Shown here piece after piece: positions 17,746 through 26,399 of a stretch of 64,000 bases of DNA. The translations under genes were made by a program, and so were the position numbers. This DNA is from Stenotrophomonas maltophilia (GTDB lineage: Bacteria > Pseudomonadota > Gammaproteobacteria > Xanthomonadales > Xanthomonadaceae). The number at the start of each line of letters is the position of its first letter. Position 1 is the first letter of the stretch. The notes beneath the pieces are model-generated. The model saw only the letters and a program-made list of their open reading frames with translations, searched no databases and was not told the DNA's origin. The stretch spans positions 62,001-126,000 of the forward strand of contig NZ_QFHO01000001.1 of assembly GCF_004920835.1 (NCBI RefSeq). The letters are read 5' to 3'.

Positions 17746-19046
17746 ACGGCCCTGCGGTGGTGGCCAATCTGCGCAAGGTGCCGGTGCGGTCGGCCGTACG
17801 CTGGCTGATCGTTGGCCTGATCGCCGTGGCTACGGTCATCAACTACATCGACCGCAATGCGCTGGCGGTGATGTGGCCGGAAATCGCCAAGGAAGTAGGC
17901 GCGACCAAGGACGACTATGCCCTGCTGGTAACGGTGTTCATGCTGTTCTACGCCGCCGGCCAGTTCCTGTTCGGGCGCCTGTTCGACATGATCGGCACTC
18001 GGCTGGGTTTCGCCCTGTCGATCAGCGTGTGGTCGATCTCCATCGCTCTGCACTCGATCACCCATTCGATGCTGTCCTTCAGCCTGGTGAGGGCAATGCT
18101 CGGCATCAGCGAGGCAGGCGCGTGGCCCGGCGCGGTGAAGGCCAATGCCGAGTGGTTCCCGGCGCGCGAACGCGCGTTGGCGCAAGGCGTGTTCAACGCA
18201 GGTGCGTCGATCGGCGCGATCGTCTCCGCACCGGCCATCGCCGGCCTGTACCTGTGGCTGGGTTGGCGCGGTACCTTCGTGCTGGTTGGTGCGATCGGCT
18301 TCCTGTGGTTGCTGCCGTGGCTGTTCGTGTACCGAGCCGGGCCAGACAAGCATCCGTGGGTGAGCGATGCCGAACGCCGCTTGATCATGGAAGACCAGGC
18401 CGGGCAACAGACAGAGGCGGCGCCGAAGGCCAGCGTGCGCGAGCTGCTGGCCCATCGCCAGAGCTGGGGCATGCTCGCCTGCCGCTTCCTGTTGGACCCG
18501 ATCTGGTGGCTGTTCGTGTCCTGGCTGCCGATCTACCTGGCTGAAACGTTCGGCTTCGACATCAAGCAGATCGGCCTGTTCGCCTGGGTGCCGTTTGTCG
18601 GCGCAATGCTGGGCAGCCTCAGCGGCGGCTGGCTGTCGGGTCGCATGATCCGCGCGGGGCACAGCGTGGACCGTGCACGCAAGCTGGCCATCACGCTGGG
18701 CTGCGTGATCATGGCCCCCGCCCTGCTGGGCGCGGTGCTGGCCAACCAGCCACTGCTGGCCGTGCTGGCGATCGCTGCGGTGCTGTTCGGATTCCAGGTG
18801 GCCATCGGCAACATCCAGACCCTGCCCGGCGATCTGTTCGACGGTCGCTCGGTTGGCACGCTGGCCGGCCTGGGTGGCCTGGCGGCGGTCGCCGGCACCT
18901 TGATCACCACCTGGCTGGTGCCGGTGCTGACCCGCCACTCCTATGCCCCGATCTTCATCCTCGTCGCCGCGCTGGTGCCGCTGTCGCTGGCTGCACTGTG
19001 GTGGTGGACCGGGCCGATCCACAAGCTCGACCGTCGCGGCGGCTGA
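17742..19046 (+). CDS. MFS transporter, anion:cation symporter (hexuronate) type
   Basis: The 434-residue inner-membrane permease has 12 predicted helices in two six-helix halves. The first helix is followed by NYIDRNALAVMWPEIA, the loop 2-3 motif GRLFDMIGTR is present, and an ACS-family EAGAWPGAVKANAEWFPARER stretch lies around helix 4. This subgroup moves hexuronates, glucarate and related acids with protons. The start overlaps the PL17 stop (ATGA). In this operon it would carry DEH or unsaturated uronates from periplasm to cytoplasm (inference). Confidence 0.93.
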   Translation: MNGPAVVANLRKVPVRSAVRWLIVGLIAVATVINYIDRNALAVMWPEIAKEVGATKDDYALLVTVFMLFYAAGQFLFGRLFDMIGTRLGFALSISVWSISIALHSITHSMLSFSLVRAMLGISEAGAWPGAVKANAEWFPARERALAQGVFNAGASIGAIVSAPAIAGLYLWLGWRGTFVLVGAIGFLWLLPWLFVYRAGPDKHPWVSDAERRLIMEDQAGQQTEAAPKASVRELLAHRQSWGMLACRFLLDPIWWLFVSWLPIYLAETFGFDIKQIGLFAWVPFVGAMLGSLSGGWLSGRMIRAGHSVDRARKLAITLGCVIMAPALLGAVLANQPLLAVLAIAAVLFGFQVAIGNIQTLPGDLFDGRSVGTLAGLGGLAAVAGTLITTWLVPVLTRHSYAPIFILVAALVPLSLAALWWWTGPIHKLDRRGG

Positions 19047-19106
19047 GCCTGGGTCTCCTTCTCTTCCAAGTACATCCATTCCCCCGCAAACCAAGGAGTT
19101 TTCCGC

Positions 19107-19859
19107 ATGTCGTTCCAGGACAAGGTGGCCATTGTCACCGGCGGTGGCCGCGATATCGGCCGCGCCGTCTCGATCAAGCTGGCCGCTGCAGGCGCCCGTG
19201 TCTGCCTCAATTACGCCAATGACGAAGCCAGTGCACTGGAGACGCTGGCGATCATCGAGGCGGCCGGCGGCCAGGCTATCGCCCATCGCGCCGACGTCAC
19301 CGATGCCGCTGCCGTGGCCGGCCTGGTCGCTTCGGCACAGGCCGCGTTCGGCGAGCGCATTGACCTGCTGGTGAACGTGGCCGGTGGCATGGTGCAGCGT
19401 CGACCGCTGGCCGAGATCGACCCGGCGTTCTTCCACACCGTGATGGACCTGAACCTGACCTCGACCTACCTGACCACGCACGCGGTGGTGCCGCACATGC
19501 GCGAAGGCGCGGCCATCGTCAATTTCGCCTCGCAGGCCGGCCGTGATGGTGGTGGCCCTGGCGCGTCGATCTATGCCACCGCCAAGGCGGCGGTGATGAC
19601 TTTCACTCGCGCCATGGCCAAGGAGCTGGGTCCGAAGGGCATCCGCGTGAACGCGCTGTGCTGCGGCATGATCGCCACCCGCTTCCATGACCAGTTCACC
19701 AAGCCGGAAGTGCGCACTGCGGTGGCGGGCGCCACTCCGCTGCGCCGGCAGGGCCTGCCGGAAGAAGCGGCGGATGCGGCGGTCTACCTGGCCTCGGATG
19801 CGGCGGCCTTCATCACCGGCGCGAACCTGGACGTCAACGGCGGCACCTACTTCTCCTGA
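19107..19859 (+). CDS. SDR-family oxidoreductase, probable DEH reductase
   Basis: The 250-residue short-chain dehydrogenase has a Rossmann nucleotide motif TGGGRDIGRAVSI, an NVAGG segment after strand 4, catalytic Ser in NFASQAG and the Tyr-x-x-x-Lys pair in YATAKAAV. A ribosome-binding site AAGGAG stands 8 bases before the ATG. In alginate operons an SDR reduces 4-deoxy-erythro-5-hexoseulose uronate (DEH) to 2-keto-3-deoxygluconate (KDG) with NAD(P)H. Its position between the uptake permease and a KDG-type kinase supports this role. Cofactor preference is uncertain. Confidence 0.9.
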   Translation: MSFQDKVAIVTGGGRDIGRAVSIKLAAAGARVCLNYANDEASALETLAIIEAAGGQAIAHRADVTDAAAVAGLVASAQAAFGERIDLLVNVAGGMVQRRPLAEIDPAFFHTVMDLNLTSTYLTTHAVVPHMREGAAIVNFASQAGRDGGGPGASIYATAKAAVMTFTRAMAKELGPKGIRVNALCCGMIATRFHDQFTKPEVRTAVAGATPLRRQGLPEEAADAAVYLASDAAAFITGANLDVNGGTYFS

Positions 19860-19880
19860 TACCTGACCGGACTCCTGCCC

Positions 19881-21068
19881 ATGCAGCGCTGGACACTTCT
19901 ACTTTCATTGACACTCTGTTCCGCCATGACCGCCCCCGCCGCATGGGCGGCGCCGGTCTGGGTCACCGCATGGACCGCGTCACCGGCACCCGACCGCAAG
20001 GACGGAATGCCCGAGGCACCGGTACAGTTCGCCGCGCAGACCGTGCGCCAGGACATGCGGATCGGCAGCCGTGGCGACGCGTTGCGGCTGCGCATCAGCA
20101 ACGAACTCGGCACTGCGCCGTTACGGGTCGAGGACCTGCGCGTAGGAGTGAAGAACGGCAAGTCCGCTCCTCTGCCGGTAACGGTGGATGGCCGCGCGGT
20201 CATCGAGGTGCCGGTGGGTGCCGCGCTGCTGAGCGACCCGGTACCGATGCCGGTGGCGCCGCTGCAGGAGATCAGCGTGACGGCCTACTTCCCGCAGCCT
20301 ACCCATCCCGCCGTGCGCCGCACCGAAGTGCGGGTAGCGGACGGCAGGCAGACATCGGTTGCTGACAGCGTGCGGCTGAGCTACCAGCAGAACGTGTTCT
20401 CGGCAGTGATGGTGCAGCGCGCTGATCGTCCCCAGGTGATCGTGGCACTAGGTGATTCCATCACGGAAGGTGCCACCGCCCGCCGTGGCACCTTCAACCA
20501 GTGGCCGGAGCGCCTGGCGCAGCGCCTGCAGCAGGCCTGCCCGGACCGCTTCGTGGTGCTCAACCAAGGCATCAGCGGCAACAAACTGCTCGACCATGGC
20601 CGCAGCCACAGCGCCCTGTCACGTTTGGACCGCGATGTGATCGCGGTGGCCGACGCCGACCAGGTAATCCTGTTCGAAGGCATCAACGATATCCGCCATG
20701 GCGGCGGTACGCAGCCGGTGCCTGGCCGTACTGCGGCGGACATGCTGATGGGCTATCAGCAGGTTGCAGCGCGACTGCATGCGCACGGCATCCGCGCCTG
20801 GCTGGGTACGTTGACCCCATTCGGCGGTTCCGAGCGCTACGAGCCCGTGTCCGCAGCGACCCGCACAACGATCAACCAGTGGGCACGCGGCGGGAAGACC
20901 GGGTTCGATGGCATCATCGATTTCGATGCCGCGCTGCGTGACCCGAAGGCCGCGGAATCGTTGCCCAACGACATCACTCGCGACCACCTGCACCCCAATG
21001 ACGAAGGCTACCGGCGCATGGCCGATGCCATCGACCTGGGCATGCTGGGCTGCCCGTCCCCGTGCTGA
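19881..21068 (+). CDS. exported SGNH/GDSL hydrolase, candidate alginate O-acetylesterase
   Basis: This 395-residue protein has a signal peptide ending AAWAAP, a beta-rich N-terminal region (about 30-180), and an SGNH hydrolase domain. Block I is ALGDSITEGAT (catalytic Ser), block II includes NQGISGNKLL, block III has FEGINDI and block V is DHLHPNDEGY (Asp and His). Such enzymes remove acyl groups from carbohydrates. It lies 21 bases after the reductase in the alginate operon. Bacterial alginate is often O-acetylated, so periplasmic deacetylation before lysis is a sensible role (inference). The ribosome-binding site is weak. Confidence 0.88.
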   Translation: MQRWTLLLSLTLCSAMTAPAAWAAPVWVTAWTASPAPDRKDGMPEAPVQFAAQTVRQDMRIGSRGDALRLRISNELGTAPLRVEDLRVGVKNGKSAPLPVTVDGRAVIEVPVGAALLSDPVPMPVAPLQEISVTAYFPQPTHPAVRRTEVRVADGRQTSVADSVRLSYQQNVFSAVMVQRADRPQVIVALGDSITEGATARRGTFNQWPERLAQRLQQACPDRFVVLNQGISGNKLLDHGRSHSALSRLDRDVIAVADADQVILFEGINDIRHGGGTQPVPGRTAADMLMGYQQVAARLHAHGIRAWLGTLTPFGGSERYEPVSAATRTTINQWARGGKTGFDGIIDFDAALRDPKAAESLPNDITRDHLHPNDEGYRRMADAIDLGMLGCPSPC

Positions 21069-21078
21069 GAGAGAACCG

Positions 21079-22098
21079 ATGAGTCGCATCGTGTGTTTCG
21101 GTGAATTGCTGTTGCGCCTGGGTGCACCGGGCCATGAACTACTGCTGCAATCACCTCAGCTGCAGGTTCATGTGGGCGGAGCTGAGGCGAACGTGGCCGT
21201 GTCACTGTCATGCTTCGGGCATGACGTCGAGATGATCAGTACTGTTCCCGACAATGCACTGGGGCGGCATGCGGTGGCTGAACTACGCCGGCATCGAGTG
21301 GGTACGTGCGGCGTGCATCAGGTTCAACGTGATCGCATGGGCCTGTATTTCCTGGCCACCGGCGCACTGCAGCGCGCCAGTGAGGTGGTCTATGACCGGG
21401 CGGGTTCGGCATTCGCCAACGGTACCCTTGCCGACCATGACTGGCCGACGCTGCTACGTGATACGCAGTGGCTGCACCTTTCCGGCGTCAGTCCGGCCTT
21501 GGGCGCCAATGTTGCAGAATCCGTATTGAGCGCTGCACGGGCCGCACGCAAGGCAGGCGTGCGTGTGTCTTTCGACGGCAACTACCGCCCTTCGCTCTGG
21601 CAGCGCTGGGGTGGCAACGCTGCCGCCATCCTGCGGGAGCTGTTCGCCGAAGCGGATATCATCTTTGCCGATCATCGCGATATCGAACTGGTGCTTGGGC
21701 TGCGCTTTGCCCAGGACGATGTAGTTGCCCGCGTTGAAGCCGCCGCAGCTGCCGCCTTCGCCAGCTTCCCGCAACTGCAGTGGCTGGCCTGTACCCAGCG
21801 CGAGGTGGTCAGCGCCGATCATCACGTACTGGGTGCGCTGCTGCTCGGGCGCGACGGCACCCGCGCACAGGCACCCTCGCGACCACTGCCCGGCATCGTT
21901 GACCGGATTGGTGGCGGCGATGCATTTGCGGCCGGCATCCTGCATGGCCTGGTGTCCGGGTTTGATGCAGAGAACACCGTCCGTTTCGGTCTGGCCGCAG
22001 GCGCATTGAAGCACTCCATTCCCGGGGACTTCAGTCCCGTGCGCGAGGCCGAGGTCTGGGCGCTGCTGGAAAGCGAGCAGTTCGACGTCCGGCGCTGA
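21079..22098 (+). CDS. kdgK: PfkB-family sugar kinase, 2-keto-3-deoxygluconate kinase
   Basis: The 339-residue cytoplasmic kinase starts MSRIVCFGELLLRLGAPG at 21079, ten bases after the esterase stop with GAGAGAA as ribosome-binding site. PfkB signatures are the N-terminal GGAEANVAVSLS block and the C-terminal DRIGGGDAFAAGI motif, whose Asp is the catalytic base. KdgK phosphorylates KDG to KDPG, the next step after DEH reductase. A KDPG aldolase is not in the window and is probably encoded with the Entner-Doudoroff genes elsewhere. It closes the alginate operon and is convergent with a protease gene 17 bases away. Confidence 0.88.
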   Translation: MSRIVCFGELLLRLGAPGHELLLQSPQLQVHVGGAEANVAVSLSCFGHDVEMISTVPDNALGRHAVAELRRHRVGTCGVHQVQRDRMGLYFLATGALQRASEVVYDRAGSAFANGTLADHDWPTLLRDTQWLHLSGVSPALGANVAESVLSAARAARKAGVRVSFDGNYRPSLWQRWGGNAAAILRELFAEADIIFADHRDIELVLGLRFAQDDVVARVEAAAAAAFASFPQLQWLACTQREVVSADHHVLGALLLGRDGTRAQAPSRPLPGIVDRIGGGDAFAAGILHGLVSGFDAENTVRFGLAAGALKHSIPGDFSPVREAEVWALLESEQFDVRR

Positions 22099-22115
22099 TC
22101 GGACCGGTTGCCCGA

Positions 22116-23009
22116 TTACTCTGCAGTCCGCGCCGCAGTGCCCTGATTGAGCCGAAGGTAGACGCTGCCGGTGCGGGTATCGAGCAGGAGATTGAACTGC
22201 TGCAGCGCCTCACTGCCAAGGATTCCTTCACCGCCGGAGCCATCGTCATCAAGGGTGATCGAGGCCTTGGCATCTTTCAGCTGCAGGCTTGAAATGGTCG
22301 CCACAGGCACGCGCACGTCCACCGCCCTGATCTTGCGGCCCGCGCTGCCGCTGAACTGTGATGTTCCCAACCGCTCCGGGAACGCCGCCTGCAGATCATG
22401 GGTAGCACCGAATGCATAGGCCAGATCGATGCTGCCATTGCTGCCCGTGTCCAGTGCAAGCCAGGGCATGAAGGTACGACTGCCGTTGCTGAGCGCGACC
22501 TGGATGGCCGGGGTATTGTCGATCCAGCGCACGTTGGCCCTGACATACCCGACGAGTTCGGGTAGATCGTCATGCACGCGCAGCACGCTGCGGTCGTAGT
22601 CGATCTCCAGAACCCTTCCCAGGAAGAAGGTCCAGCCCAGCACCGCATCGAAGGGTCTCCCCTGGTAGTCGATCACTACGGCTCCCATCGGTCGCCGCAT
22701 GGCGCCGATCTGGACGGAGTTATGCGTGCTGTAGTCGAGAAAAGTCACTCCGTCGGAGCCGGTATTCTCGCTCTGGTCGTCAATGACCAGCTTTGCATCC
22801 TGTTGAACGTGCCTGGCAACCGCCAGCGCCGATGCGCCGGTATCGACGAGGAGGCGAAGCGGGCGCGAACCGTTGATTGCGCCTTCGACGTAGATCCGAT
22901 GGTCTTTGCCCAGCTCGAAGGGGATCTCGGTGACCGCAGCGCTGGCCGTGAGCGGCCCCAGCAGGATCATCACCATGCATCGGAATGCTGCGCGGGGAAT
23001 TGCATGCAT
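22116..23009 (-). CDS. exported retropepsin-like aspartic protease with duplicated catalytic motif
   Basis: The 297-residue protein starts at the ATG at 23009, with GGAAGGAG 7 bases upstream; a Met 6 codons earlier lacks such a site. A signal peptide (MVMILLGPLTASAA) is followed by two aspartyl-protease half-domains: LLVDTGASALAV and LALDTGSNGSIDL, each a D-T-G loop. Two loops in one chain give a self-contained, pepsin-like active site made from retropepsin-type repeats. It probably acts in the periplasm. Its substrate is unknown. It lies upstream of nothing on its own strand except the convergent sugar kinase. Confidence 0.82.
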   Translation of the reverse strand: MHAIPRAAFRCMVMILLGPLTASAAVTEIPFELGKDHRIYVEGAINGSRPLRLLVDTGASALAVARHVQQDAKLVIDDQSENTGSDGVTFLDYSTHNSVQIGAMRRPMGAVVIDYQGRPFDAVLGWTFFLGRVLEIDYDRSVLRVHDDLPELVGYVRANVRWIDNTPAIQVALSNGSRTFMPWLALDTGSNGSIDLAYAFGATHDLQAAFPERLGTSQFSGSAGRKIRAVDVRVPVATISSLQLKDAKASITLDDDGSGGEGILGSEALQQFNLLLDTRTGSVYLRLNQGTAARTAE

Positions 23010-23130
23010 TGAAAGGCTCCTTCCCAAAGCGTGGCGCAGCGGGCGCTGTGCTCATCGCGACTTGGATGCAGATGCCGATGAAAAGGTTTAACGCTCTGGT
23101 GCGATTGATTGCCGAGCCGCCAGGCCCGGA

Positions 23131-24582
23131 TCATTTGCCCGATATCCATGCTTCCAGTGCCGCAGTGTCTCTCATGTCGCCCTCATACCGGCGATGGGGA
23201 ACATGCGGTTGATTCGAACCACGCACCCGTCCCCGAAAAACCTTCATCGGCACCGAGATCCTGGCCAGCCCGCTGGGCAACCGTTCCGGCCGTACATCCA
23301 TGTAAAGGCTGTCGGCCGAGGTCTCCACGCCTACCTGCTCTGCACCCAGCTGCTTCCACAGGTCCAGTGCATCCAGGCAGGCCGAGCCACAGGAGGCGTC
23401 GGTCAGCACCACCACCCTGCCGCTGCGCGTTGATCCGGCACGGACCGGCTTCGATGCCTCACCCGCCGGGATGCTGGAAGGGTCATGCCACAGCGCCTCC
23501 CCTCTCTCAGCCGCCTGCGTCATTCCCGCCGTCACGGTTTCCAGCATGCGCAGCAGCTCGGGCGATGCGTCGGGCGCCTGCTTCAACTTCTGCAGGAACC
23601 CGCGGAGCTGGGCGATGTTGGCATCGGACGTCCGCCATTCGACCCAGCTGTGGTCAGGCAGCGCATCCACGGCAGTACGCCCCCAGATCAATCGTGACAG
23701 TTCAATGCTCCATTGCGAAGCACCGCCACTGTTGCCACGTACGTCGAGCACCACCAGCGGCGCCTGCTGAAGCGCTTCGGTTTTCAGCGAAAGCTGCTCA
23801 AGCAGGCCGGTCAGTTCCCTGAAGTTCTGCTCGGTCGGGTCGGCGTTGAAGCTGCTGGTAGTGATCCAGTAGCCGCCATCGGGCATCGTGTGCCAATCAT
23901 TGGCCGGGCGGAAACTGCGGCGGGTGTCGGCCAGGCGCTGCTTGCGGGTTTCCAGGTCAAGCGGCTTCCACTGCAGCGCATAGGCCTTCTCATGCCCACC
24001 CGCTCCGAAAATGCAGGAGTGCAGCGTAGTCACGAACGGATTGCCCTGGTCCAGCATCACTTCGCCGCCGGTCAGGATGCGGCTGGCCTGCAGATTCCAG
24101 CGCCCGCTGAAGTCACCCACCCGGCGTGCAGCCAGTGTCTGTGCATCAATGCCATCACACGACAGCAATCGCGCGCCCAGTGGCGGATGGCCCGGGCCAC
24201 CCTCCACGGTCATGACCACCTGCCTGTCGCCGTCGAAGCCGGTCAGGAAGCCGGGCCAACGTGTCGGCAGCTCGGGCGCACCGGCAAGTGCATTGAGGCT
24301 GACATGGCCATCATTGAACGCCGCCGCATAGCCCTTCATCGCCCACCAGTACCCGGCGAAACTGCCGACACGGCCCGTACGTGAGCGTGCAAGCGCCAAC
24401 GCATCGTCCAGCTGTGCAACGAAACCGGGATTCTGCCGGTCAACCATGCCTGGATGACTGCCGCGCATGGCCGCGTCGGCGGCATCCAGATCCTTCATCA
24501 GTGTGGCCGACCAGTCGGTCGGTGCATCCTGCGCGCCCGGAGCGGCAAGCAGCGCACCCATCAGCAGCCCCGTGATCGTCAT
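23131..24582 (-). CDS. exported S41-family (C-terminal-processing-like) peptidase
   Basis: The protein is 483 residues from the Met at 24582, which directly precedes a hydrophobic signal peptide (MTITGLLMGALLAAPGAQ). A Met 8 codons upstream is possible. Peptidase S41 elements are VVLDVRGNSGGASQW and the nucleophile region VVLTDASCGSACLDALDLW, with Ser in CGSAC. A PDZ-like part with VEGGPGHPPLG precedes the catalytic core. S41 proteases with this layout act on periplasmic peptides or proteins. No classic tail-specific-protease partner is nearby. Substrate unknown. Confidence 0.85.
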   Translation of the reverse strand: MTITGLLMGALLAAPGAQDAPTDWSATLMKDLDAADAAMRGSHPGMVDRQNPGFVAQLDDALALARSRTGRVGSFAGYWWAMKGYAAAFNDGHVSLNALAGAPELPTRWPGFLTGFDGDRQVVMTVEGGPGHPPLGARLLSCDGIDAQTLAARRVGDFSGRWNLQASRILTGGEVMLDQGNPFVTTLHSCIFGAGGHEKAYALQWKPLDLETRKQRLADTRRSFRPANDWHTMPDGGYWITTSSFNADPTEQNFRELTGLLEQLSLKTEALQQAPLVVLDVRGNSGGASQWSIELSRLIWGRTAVDALPDHSWVEWRTSDANIAQLRGFLQKLKQAPDASPELLRMLETVTAGMTQAAERGEALWHDPSSIPAGEASKPVRAGSTRSGRVVVLTDASCGSACLDALDLWKQLGAEQVGVETSADSLYMDVRPERLPSGLARISVPMKVFRGRVRGSNQPHVPHRRYEGDMRDTAALEAWISGK

Positions 24583-24669
24583 CGATTCAACCCTGCCCTG
24601 GATCAATCTGCAGTCTGGCAGCTTTCCGGCCTGCTATGCCGAGCCCGCCGCAACGGGCGCGGCACCCCA

Positions 24670-26244
24670 TCAATGCAACGGCACCTTCAGTACCGAAGGT
24701 GCATTGGCCGGCGAACTGAAGGTCACCGCACCACCGAGCTGGCTGATGCCCGCATAGCGCAGATCCACCGTATCGACCACCAGGGTCAGGCGGCTGCCGG
24801 CCGGAATGTTCCAGCTGCTCGCCTCCAGGCGCAGGTCGAGCGTCTTCGGCTGGCCCGGCGTGGCACCGCGTAGCGTGTAGGGCTTGTGGCTGATCAGCTG
24901 GCCATTGCCCAGCACATCTTCCGCGTACAGGTACGCATACAGCGTGGTGTTGGCGCGGCTGGGGGTGACGGTTACGCGCACTTCGGGGGCACCATCCAGG
25001 CGCTGTGCGCTCCAGTAGATCGGCCCCTGCCAGACACCGGCGGCATTGCGTCCGACGAACGGCACGTAGGCCCCCGGTGGCAGATTGATCATCTGCAGCG
25101 CGCCAGACGCCATCACGATGCCGGAGTTGGCGGCCGTCAGCAGGCCACTGCCGATGCGATAGTTCCAGCCCGTGGTACGCCCGTTCTCTGCCAGGCCACC
25201 GGTGGGCAGCAGCAGCCCGCCCGGTGCGGTCAGTCCGTAGCTGACGGCGCCACTGTTGGTGGCCTGCCAGTCCGGATAGCGGCTCCAGCTGCCCTTCTGC
25301 GACTTCAGTTGCACCGCCGCCTGGCGCTCGATCCCATTGGGCGTGCCTTTCAGGTAGTGATCGAACCACGCCCCCACCTGGTCATAGACCTCATTGGGAA
25401 TTCCCAGCGCACCGAAGGCCTCGTTGAGTGCGTGGTCGCCGTGGCGCAGCTGCAGCTGCTTGGGCCCCTTCAGGCGATTGAAGAAATCCACCAGCTGGCC
25501 CGGCGGGAACAGGCTGTCGTTGAACGCGTTGGCCAGGAAAATGGCTGGCTGGTTTGCGTTGATCTCGTCGATGCTGGCGCCGGGGCTGCGCTGAGCCGCA
25601 ACCGGCAACAGCGAATCCACCGCACCCTGGTAGTTGCCGAGCAGCACGCTGCGGTTGATGGTGGCCAGCTCCGCACCTGGGCGCCCCGTGGCCAGCCCGG
25701 CCGCCACCAGCAGGGCGATGCCCTGTGCGCTGGGGGTGTCGTTGCTGTACAGCGACGCCTGCAGGTCAGCCCAACCGCTCAGGGCCGCTACCGCCTTGAT
25801 CCGCGGGTCGCGCGCCGCCGCCAGCAGGCTGGTGCCGGCGCCGTAGGAGATGCCGGAGACGCCGATCCGCGCCGGATCAGCCTGGGTGTTGTCCAGCGCC
25901 CAGTCGATCAGGGCGCTGACATCTTCGACCGTGGCCGGTCCGGCAATGTCGATGGCGCCGCCCGATTCCCAGAAGCCGCGCGAACTGTAGCTGATGACCA
26001 CGTAGCCACGTCGCGCCAATGACTGGGCCACGCCCACATATTCCACGCTCGGAACTGCCCAGCTGCTGGGCATCACCAGCAGCGGATAGCGGCCGCTGCC
26101 CGCGTCCTGCGGTTCGATGACGAAGGCCCCGAGAGGCGTTCCATCCCAGCTGGGAATGGTGCGGTGGGTAGTCTTGACCGTGGCCGCCCAGGCGGTGGGC
26201 GCCAGCCCTGTCAGCAGGATCAACAGCAGCAATATCTTGCGCAT
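24670..26244 (-). CDS. exported CocE/NonD-family alpha/beta hydrolase with X-Pro peptidase-type C-terminal domain
   Basis: The 524-residue protein starts MRKILLLLILLTGLAPT, a signal peptide ending AWA; the frame continues 32 codons upstream but without export features. Residues 30-310 are an alpha/beta hydrolase with nucleophile GISYGAG and a His in RHGDHALNEAFG. Residues 330-524 form a jelly-roll domain like the C-terminal domain of X-Pro dipeptidyl peptidases and cocaine esterase (PGAYVPFVGRN, SRLTLVVDTVDLRYAG). It may cleave acyl esters or peptides in the periplasm. It stands in the same direction as the S41 gene, 88 bases upstream of it. Confidence 0.85.
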   Translation of the reverse strand: MRKILLLLILLTGLAPTAWAATVKTTHRTIPSWDGTPLGAFVIEPQDAGSGRYPLLVMPSSWAVPSVEYVGVAQSLARRGYVVISYSSRGFWESGGAIDIAGPATVEDVSALIDWALDNTQADPARIGVSGISYGAGTSLLAAARDPRIKAVAALSGWADLQASLYSNDTPSAQGIALLVAAGLATGRPGAELATINRSVLLGNYQGAVDSLLPVAAQRSPGASIDEINANQPAIFLANAFNDSLFPPGQLVDFFNRLKGPKQLQLRHGDHALNEAFGALGIPNEVYDQVGAWFDHYLKGTPNGIERQAAVQLKSQKGSWSRYPDWQATNSGAVSYGLTAPGGLLLPTGGLAENGRTTGWNYRIGSGLLTAANSGIVMASGALQMINLPPGAYVPFVGRNAAGVWQGPIYWSAQRLDGAPEVRVTVTPSRANTTLYAYLYAEDVLGNGQLISHKPYTLRGATPGQPKTLDLRLEASSWNIPAGSRLTLVVDTVDLRYAGISQLGGAVTFSSPANAPSVLKVPLH

Positions 26245-26363
26245 CGTCGTCTGTCCCCGTCGTTGGTGGTGCAACGGGTCGGACCGTACCAGTGCGAATG
26301 GTGACTGGCACCTTGCGACGCAACATGACGTTCGCGGCATGTTGCGCGCGGTTGCAGGCTGAA

Positions 26364-26386
26364 CAGGGGGCGATACCTGCCCCCTG
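26364..26386 (-). terminator. hairpin terminator candidate after the YadA-like gene
   Basis: An 8-bp perfect stem (CAGGGGGC at 26364-26371 with GCCCCCTG at 26379-26386) and a 7-base loop start 13 bases beyond the adhesin stop on the minus strand. The downstream U-run is poor, so it may be a weak or Rho-assisted terminator. Confidence 0.5.
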
Positions 26387-26399
26387 CCCGACCGTGCGC

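Noticed and set aside
17688-19688. A 666-codon minus-strand open frame
   Set aside because: It is antisense to the PL17, MFS and SDR genes, with His/Gln/Arg-rich low-complexity translation and no motifs.
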